A DNA stretch of 64,000 nucleotides from Actinomycetes bacterium (GTDB taxonomy: Bacteria; Actinomycetota; Acidimicrobiia; Acidimicrobiales; Bog-793): assembly GCA_021798985.1 (NCBI GenBank), contig JAJZBI010000017.1, positions 1 to 64,000 on the forward strand. Direction: 5' to 3'. This document shows, one piece after another, positions 59,569 through 64,000 of the stretch. Below the pieces are notes generated by a model. That model searched no databases, was not told the origin of the DNA, and worked only from the letters and a program-made list of their open reading frames with translations. Position 1 is the stretch's first letter, and each line of letters starts with the position of its first letter. A program made the translations under genes and the position numbers.

Positions 59569-59722
59569 ATCGAGTCGCCGTCGCAGCGGGGATCGGATCG
59601 GGCAACGCAACGAGCAGCGGCATCGCGAGCACCAGCGTCGCTTGCTCGACGTGGTCCGCTCCCGCACCGAGGCCGTGAGCAACCTCGGTCGCGCGTGGCG
59701 AACTGTGACGCATCGTTGTCAT
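59540..59722 (-). CDS. Possible small protein (60 aa)
   Basis: Minus-strand frame with plausible composition: ATEVAHGLGAGADHVEQATL then VLAMPLLVALPD. GAGGAG lies twelve bases before ATG 59722. It overlaps the end of the toroid gene by 29 bases. No family recognised; it may be non-coding. Confidence 0.25.
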   Translation of the reverse strand: MTTMRHSSPRATEVAHGLGAGADHVEQATLVLAMPLLVALPDPIPAATATRFSALSPARR

Positions 59723-60363
59723 GTGCTGTGCAAGCTCCTCGAGCGATCGAAGGGTCCTTGAGATCGCGAACGACCGCCTGGTGGCACGCAGGGGTCTTGT
59801 GATCCTCGGCCGAGGCCTTCGGCCTTGAGGACCCGGCGCCGCCGATGCGCGACCTCGCGTGCGGCACTTCGCCGGCCTCTACGACGTGGCGCTCGCCCAC
59901 GACAGCGCGGGGACGCCGTCAGCAACGACGTGGACGCCGACCATCGATTACTGATCATGGCAATTTCACGCTGTTGCGCAGCATCGGCCTCACGTAGCTC
60001 ATGAGCCAGACCGGGGTGTTCGCCGGCGCGGCCGGCTTCGCCACCAACAGCTGCCGGGCTTGTTCACCGTCTCCTGCGTGAGGAGGACTCGACCATGACG
60101 AGCGGCAGGTTCGACGTGGAAGTGTGTGTGCGCTTGGGCAGCTCTCGACAGGCTCGCGCATCTTGTTCAGCGTGGTGAACACACAACGACGCGCCCCCGC
60201 CCCAAGTCATCGAGCGCGCCGCCGGGGGGCATTGTTGACGAACGCGATGCGTGATCTTGACGAATCGCCTCCCTCGCCGCAGATCACGCAGCCGCCAGCG
60301 GGGCCAGACAGCGCGTTCTGGCCCGTCAGAGCGCGTGCGGGTCGTGGGGGTCGTTGCGCGCCC
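59723..60363. other. Gene-poor stretch
   Basis: About 640 bases in which no frame gives a recognisable protein. Codon use is less regular than in neighbours, and short protein-like strings end in stops within a few dozen codons. It looks like decayed DNA and adjoins further decayed genes downstream. Confidence 0.4.
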
Positions 60364-60684
60364 TCAGGCGCGGAACGCACGGACGTCGTCGAGGACGACG
60401 AGCGCGTCGTCGAGCAGATCGCGATTCTGCTCGACGAACCGGGCGAGGTTGGCCGGCGTCTCGACGATCACCACCGAGAGCGGGGTCCCGTCGCTGAAGA
60501 GATGCTGGCGGTGCAGGACGCCCGATCGCCCTTGGCCCTCCACCGCCTCAAGCAGCGTCGCTCCGGCAAGTCGCGCCCTTCTCGCCCGGGCCATGAGCTC
60601 GATGGCGAGGGAATGGTGGTGGACGTGGTCGCGCGGACCGATCATCACCGTGAGCCGCTGCATCGGGCTCGCTGCACCGCCCAT
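60364..60684 (-). CDS. DUF190-family protein (first copy)
   Basis: 106 residues. LTVMIGPRDHVHHHSLAIEL, RLAGATLLEAVEGQGRSG and HRQHLFSDGTPLSVVIVETP are typical of the DUF190 (PII-like) fold; it lacks catalytic motifs. Family members commonly accompany the fluoride channel CrcB/Fluc, but no crcB gene or fluoride riboswitch is seen here. ATG 60684 is chosen; ATG 60663 would also work. It is divergent from a second DUF190 gene. Confidence 0.75.
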   Translation of the reverse strand: MGGAASPMQRLTVMIGPRDHVHHHSLAIELMARARRARLAGATLLEAVEGQGRSGVLHRQHLFSDGTPLSVVIVETPANLARFVEQNRDLLDDALVVLDDVRAFRA

Positions 60685-60756
60685 CAGCTCAGCCGCCCGC
60701 CGTCGTCGACACGACCGACGCGCGATACCGGGCTCGAGCGAGCGCTCCATCTGCTT

Positions 60757-60772
60757 GAGCACTCTAGTGCTC
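60757..60772. repeat. Inverted repeat between divergent DUF190 genes
   Basis: GAGCAC-TCTA-GTGCTC (60757-60772), six-base arms with a four-base centre, lies in the shared 165-base region upstream of both DUF190 genes. It could be an operator. Confidence 0.45.
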
Positions 60773-60849
60773 GGACCTAGGCACGGGCGGCTTGCTTGAC
60801 CCCGATCGCACCCGGGTGTACAAGGACCTTGCGGCGACAAGGAGGCGGG

Positions 60850-61188
60850 GTGGCACGTGGCAGGCCGGCGACGCGGCTCCTCATCTTCCTCTCCGAAGAC
60901 GATCGGGTCGGACACCGCGAGGTCGCGGAGCTGCTCCTTGAGCGCGCGCACGAGCGCGGCCTCGCCGGCGCGACGGTGTGGCGCGGGATCGAGGGGTTCG
61001 GAGCGACGGGGTACCTCCGTGCGACTCGTTTGCCCGACCTCGCCCGCGGGCTCCCGCTCGTGGTGGAGGTGATCGATGACGAGGCGGCCGTCGACGCCTT
61101 CCTCCCGGTCGTGCGCGAGCTCGCCCGAGGAGCGCTCGTGACGACCGAAGCGGTGATGGTCACGCCTGCCGACGCGCCGTCTGCTTAG
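60850..61188 (+). CDS. DUF190-family protein (second copy)
   Basis: 112 residues. RLLIFLSEDDRVGHREVAEL, RGLAGATVWRGIEGFG and LPLVVEVIDDEAAVDAFLPV match the DUF190 fold. GTG 60850 has GGAGG four bases before it. It is only distantly similar to the divergent neighbour, so the two are not recent duplicates. PII-like domains often bind nucleotides or other small effectors; no role is known here. Confidence 0.75.
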   Translation: MARGRPATRLLIFLSEDDRVGHREVAELLLERAHERGLAGATVWRGIEGFGATGYLRATRLPDLARGLPLVVEVIDDEAAVDAFLPVVRELARGALVTTEAVMVTPADAPSA

Positions 61189-61216
61189 CCGCCGCATCGG
61201 CGGCCGGGGTCGTGCG

Positions 61217-61345
61217 TCAGGTCCGCGTGGGCGACTCGATCCGGCTGGTGGCGACCTCGTGCACCTCGAGGCGCGCCCCCTCGCGCAACGCCGGGTAGCG
61301 GCGCGCCAAACTGACCGCCGCGTTGCGGTCGGGCGCCTCAGCCCC
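61217..61345 (-). pseudogene. Short protein-like fragment, possibly YciI-type C-terminus
   Basis: The minus strand reads AAVSLARRYPALREGARLEV then HEVATSRIESPTRT to a stop at 61217. The RYPA...EVxxV pattern resembles the end of YciI-type proteins, but no N-terminal part is found. Probably a remnant; the family assignment is weak. Confidence 0.25.
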
Positions 61346-61489
61346 ACTGCGAACCGAACACCGCCGCCACCGCGGCCGGTGCGTTCATCGCGTGCGCGCA
61401 ACGAGGCGGCGCGATCGCTTGGCGCACGTGGCCCGCGCCGGGCCGCCCAGCGCTGTTGCACGCGCGTCAGTCGGCGAAGGGCCACAAGG

Positions 61490-61815
61490 GCCGCAGCTCA
61501 AGTCTCCGATCGCCGCCACAAGGTGCTTGGAGGCGACCTCGATCGCCTCGTCGAGCTCCGCGTGCTCGAGCACGTCGTAGCCGGCGATGTGTTCCTTGAT
61601 CTCAGCGAACGGAGCGTCGGTGATCAAGGGCTCCTGGTTCCGCCGCCGCACGGTGGCGGCATCGCTCACCGGACGCAGTCGGTTGCCTTCGATGCGCACG
61701 CCACGCCCGTCCATTTCGGCGACCCAGGCCTTGGCAGCCGGCCCATCTGGGCGCGCTGCTCGTCGCTCAGCACGACGCCCTCGCTGAGGCAGACCAGCAT
61801 CCAATAGCGCCTCGT
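61490..61815 (-). pseudogene. Frameshifted YciI/DGPF-family gene
   Basis: RRYWMLVCLSEGVVLSDEQR then AQM, and after a two-base insertion (61742-61743) PAAKAWVAEMDGRGVRIEG and DAPFAEIKEHIAGYDVLEHA, continuing AELDEAIEVASKH. This is the complete order of the YciI/DGPF family. The start codon position reads ACG instead of ATG, and the C-terminus dissolves after IGDL. Neither copy of the family is intact in this window. Confidence 0.7.
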
Positions 61816-62097
61816 GGCCCCTGCTTTGTGTCGATGCTGTTCTCAAGCTGCCCCAGGCGCGCGGCACGGCCGCGCCTTACCCCGAGTCCGGCCGACGCCG
61901 GCCATTGCGCACGGAGGTGCCGGGGAACTAGCCGCTGTCCTGTCCGCGACCACCTCGCCGCCACAAAGCCGCCCCGCGCGTCGCGTGCGCGGCGCTCGGC
62001 TCGCGAGGGCACCCGCTTCGCCTGATCTCTGCCGTAGGCGTCGGATTCCCCCATCTGGGTCCTCACTGGTTCCATCCGCGGCGCTCGCCGGGATCAG

Positions 62098-62525
62098 ATG
62101 ACGCAACGACACGACGAAGCGGCGTGCCGAGGGCTCGCCCCGCCGTCCTCGGAGATCGCCGACCCGCACCGGCTCGGCAGCTGGCTGTCGGGGCGCCCTT
62201 GGGCGGCAGTCACCGTCGAGCTGCCGCGGACCAGACGGCTGTGGGCTGACGTGCTGGGTCGGCCCGTTGCCGGCGACCTCCGGCTGGTGGCGCCAGACCG
62301 ACGAGTGATGCTGGCGGCCGTCACCGCCGGATCGGCTTCCGCCTGCTCCCCCGCCATGTCTGCCACCCGGCGCTCGATCAGGGACTTGTGCGCGAGGTGG
62401 GCGCCGTCGGCGTGGCGCTGGCGGGCGAGCCGTGGTTCGCCTCGATGCGGCCGGGCAGCGGCCCGAGAGCGGCGCACCTCGAGGGCGTGCTCGACGCCCT
62501 GAGCGACGGCACTGCACCGGCATAG
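62098..62525 (+). pseudogene. C-terminal remnant of a LysR-type regulator
   Basis: VELPRTRRLWADVLGRP and LVAPDRRVMLAAVTAG match the substrate domain of LysR regulators (elPltRR.w...f, vpD.ravlaavaaG). After a frame change near 62333 the sequence continues FRLLPRHVCHPALDQGLVRE to a stop at 62525. The N-terminal helix-turn-helix and the first half of the effector domain are missing. Similarity to the family is clear by motif, the origin unknown. Confidence 0.6.
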
Positions 62526-62864
62526 TCACAAGCCCTCGCCTCGTCGACCAAGACGGGGGCGACCATGGGCGTGTTCCCGTCGGCGTCACCGGTCGGCTCG
62601 CCGCTGCGCTCGGGACGCCCCACCGGCAGCAGCGATCTCAGCGGTGCTCGGCGGTCGGGACGCCCAGGAGTCCACACGCCAGCTCCACACGCCAGCATCA
62701 CGAGAGGGCGACCGTGCGACCCGATGGGTCGAGGCCGCCTCGTGGCGCTCAGGTCGTCGGAGCGGTGACCGGCTGATCGTGCCGCGGCCCTAACACCGGC
62801 TGTGTCCCGTCGGCGCACGCCGCGGCAGCGAGCCGGCGCGCTCGAGCGAGCCGGGAGGCGATCC
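62526..62864. other. Intergenic stretch with a tandem repeat
   Basis: About 340 bases without a recognisable gene. TCCACACGCCAGC occurs twice in direct tandem (62671-62696), a perfect 13-base duplication. Nothing else stands out. Confidence 0.5.
62671..62696. repeat. 13-base tandem duplication
   Basis: TCCACACGCCAGC is present at 62671-62683 and again at 62684-62696 without mismatch. A recent slippage event in non-coding DNA is the simplest explanation. Confidence 0.75.
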
Positions 62865-63806
62865 TCACGCCCAGAAGAGCTCGGCCATGTCCTCGACGTT
62901 GGCGGGATGCCGCAGCTTGGAGATCGCACGCGCCTCGATCTGGCGAACCCGTTCACGGGTGAGATTGAAGTGCGCGCCGACTTCCTCGAGGGTTCTCGGC
63001 TCACCTCGGTCGAGGCCGAAGCGCAAGCGCAGGACGTCGCGCTCTCGCTCGTCGAGCTGCTCCAGCACGCGCGCCACAACGCCCGGTAGCAGCGCCACCG
63101 CCGCCGACTCGAACGGCGAGGGCGCAAGGCGGTCCTCGACGAGGTCACCGAGCTCGGCGTCGCCGTCCTCCCGCAGCGGCTCGGAGAGCGAGAGGGGTTG
63201 GGCGCGGATGCGCAGGATCTCCTCCACCTTGTCTTGCGACAGGCCGAGCTCTGCTGCGAGCTCGGCCCGCGTCGCCGAGCGACCCAACCGTCCGTGCAGG
63301 CGCCCCTGCGCGCCCTGCAGCGCAGAGACGAGGTCCGCGGCATGAACCGGCAGGCGGATCGTCCGTGACGAGTTCGCGATCCCGCGCGACACCGCCTGGC
63401 GGATCCACCAGGTTGCGTAGGTGGAGAACTTGAAGCCCTTGCGCCAGTCGAACTTCTCGACGGCGTGGATCAGCCCGAGGTTTCCCTCTTGGATGAGGTC
63501 GAGCAGAGGGAGCCCTGACGCCTGGTACTTCTTCGCGATGTGCACAACGAGGCGGAGGTTCGACTGCACGAAGGTCCGCTCTGCGTCATCGCCAGCCTTG
63601 ATCGCGCGCCGAAGCGCCCGACGCCGCTCGGCAGACGGCGCGCCGCTGCCTGCGGCGAGATCCAGCTTCGCCTGGGCGCGCTCCTCGATGGCGCGGGCGA
63701 GGCGAGCTTCGTCCTCCTTGGAGAGCAGCGGGTACTGCCCGATCTCATGGAGGTAGCGGCGGACGAGGTCCTCCTCCTCCCGGTCCGGGCGGCCCTTGGT
63801 CACCAT
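62865..63806 (-). CDS. RNA polymerase sigma factor, sigma-70 group 2 (principal-like)
   Basis: 313 residues with regions 1.2 (LVRRYLHEIGQYPLLSKEDE), 2.1-2.4 (SNLRLVVHIAKKYQASGLPL, GLIHAVEKFDWRKGFKFSTY, ATWWIRQAVSRGI), 3 and 4.2 (TLEEVGAHFNLTRERVRQIE). The -10 recognition residues resemble those of RpoD, but region 1.1 and the non-conserved region are absent. It is therefore probably a group 2 stationary-phase or stress sigma factor rather than the housekeeping one. ATG 63806; GTG 63803 is an alternative. Confidence 0.93.
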   Translation of the reverse strand: MVTKGRPDREEEDLVRRYLHEIGQYPLLSKEDEARLARAIEERAQAKLDLAAGSGAPSAERRRALRRAIKAGDDAERTFVQSNLRLVVHIAKKYQASGLPLLDLIQEGNLGLIHAVEKFDWRKGFKFSTYATWWIRQAVSRGIANSSRTIRLPVHAADLVSALQGAQGRLHGRLGRSATRAELAAELGLSQDKVEEILRIRAQPLSLSEPLREDGDAELGDLVEDRLAPSPFESAAVALLPGVVARVLEQLDERERDVLRLRFGLDRGEPRTLEEVGAHFNLTRERVRQIEARAISKLRHPANVEDMAELFWA

Positions 63807-63864
63807 GGCTGCAACCCGATGACGGCGCCATGCCCCCGACGCGCGTCAATGGCGCGCCGCGCGC

Positions 63865-64000
63865 TCATGCACGCTCCCAGTCGCCGTCGAGCGGCTCTGC
63901 GTCGATCAGACCGGACCGGTGTCGATCGCAGGCTTCGACGACGTAGAGGTCACGACCGGCGTGCAAGCTTCCCGACCACGTCGCATCGCGAGCGCACTGG
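63865..64000 (-). CDS. C-terminal fragment of a small unknown protein (right edge)
   Basis: The last 44 residues read QCARDATWSGSLHAGRDLYV, then VEACDRHRSGLIDAEPL and DGDWERA to a stop at 63865. The composition and the two Cys-x-His-type pairs (CARD, CDRHR) look like a small folded domain, perhaps metal-binding. The start lies outside the window. Family not recognised. Confidence 0.5.
   Translation of the reverse strand, partial: QCARDATWSGSLHAGRDLYVVEACDRHRSGLIDAEPLDGDWERA

Noticed and set aside
60776..60850. Possible fluoride riboswitch upstream of the second DUF190 gene
   Set aside because: The conserved GGxGAUGG and GCUGAUGACUCC elements are not present, and no crcB gene lies nearby.
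1..64000. tRNA, rRNA or CRISPR array
   Set aside because: No tRNA-like cloverleaf with TTCGA arm and anticodon stem, no rRNA sequence and no regularly spaced repeats were recognised on reading; an exhaustive search was not possible.

Overview
High-GC sequence with dense, co-directional, often overlapping genes (ATGA, GTGA and TTGA junctions), frequent GTG starts and many promoters placed directly before start codons. Together with a DasR-type N-acetylglucosamine regulator, AhpC/AhpD with OxyR, bacterial Ku, several RsbW/STAS switch proteins and the DprE1/DprE2 arabinose pathway, this points to an actinomycete. An Acidimicrobiia-like lineage is my inference, not something the sequence proves. 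No rRNA or tRNA gene and no CRISPR array was seen.

Layout. 1-2488: edge of an IS607-type element, then a cytochrome b gene coupled to a membrane protein with a large extracytoplasmic domain. 2754-10759: amino-sugar locus with a cytoplasmic GH20 hexosaminidase, a DasABC-type ABC uptake system, DasR, NagA and MurQ. Two DasR-type operators sit on the divergent promoter region. 10799-14814: thymidylate kinase, pyruvate phosphate dikinase and a Mug-type DNA glycosylase. 15041-19604: small unknown genes, a secreted phosphoesterase, and the peroxide-defence set ahpC-ahpD divergent from oxyR. 19601-22619: two small unknown genes, then a SIMPL-domain protein, a membrane protein and an ECF sigma factor in one operon. 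22839-27322: phosphodiester glycosidase, decaprenyl-phosphate phosphoribosyltransferase, DprE1 and DprE2, forming a cell-wall arabinose donor operon. 28066-30699: a decayed ferric-reductase-type gene, an FMN-binding protein, ApbE and a heme-type membrane protein. 32643-38490: a flavoprotein reductase divergent from a six-gene redox operon (TM stub, ApbE, ferric-reductase-like membrane protein, NuoF-like flavoprotein, ferredoxin, flavin reductase). 38721-43132: methyltransferase, GH3 glucosidase, quinone oxidoreductase. 43375-53080: partner-switching proteins (three HATPases, a STAS protein, a MEDS-STAS protein) interspersed with a helicase, Ku, and a TetR-MFS efflux pair. 53186-59568: L,D-transpeptidase, D,D-carboxypeptidase, MFS, enolase and an alpha/alpha-toroid protein. 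59569-62864: gene-poor stretch with two divergent DUF190 genes and decayed YciI and LysR genes. 62865-64000: a principal-like sigma factor and a truncated gene.

How the genes work together. The first locus imports amino-sugar oligomers, cleaves them inside the cell and deacetylates or recycles them under DasR control. It lacks a transporter ATPase, NagB and a GlcNAc kinase, which must be elsewhere. The two ApbE loci suggest flavin-based electron transfer at the membrane, but neither contains an intact flavinylation motif. The arabinose operon, the L,D-transpeptidase and the carboxypeptidase all act on the cell envelope.
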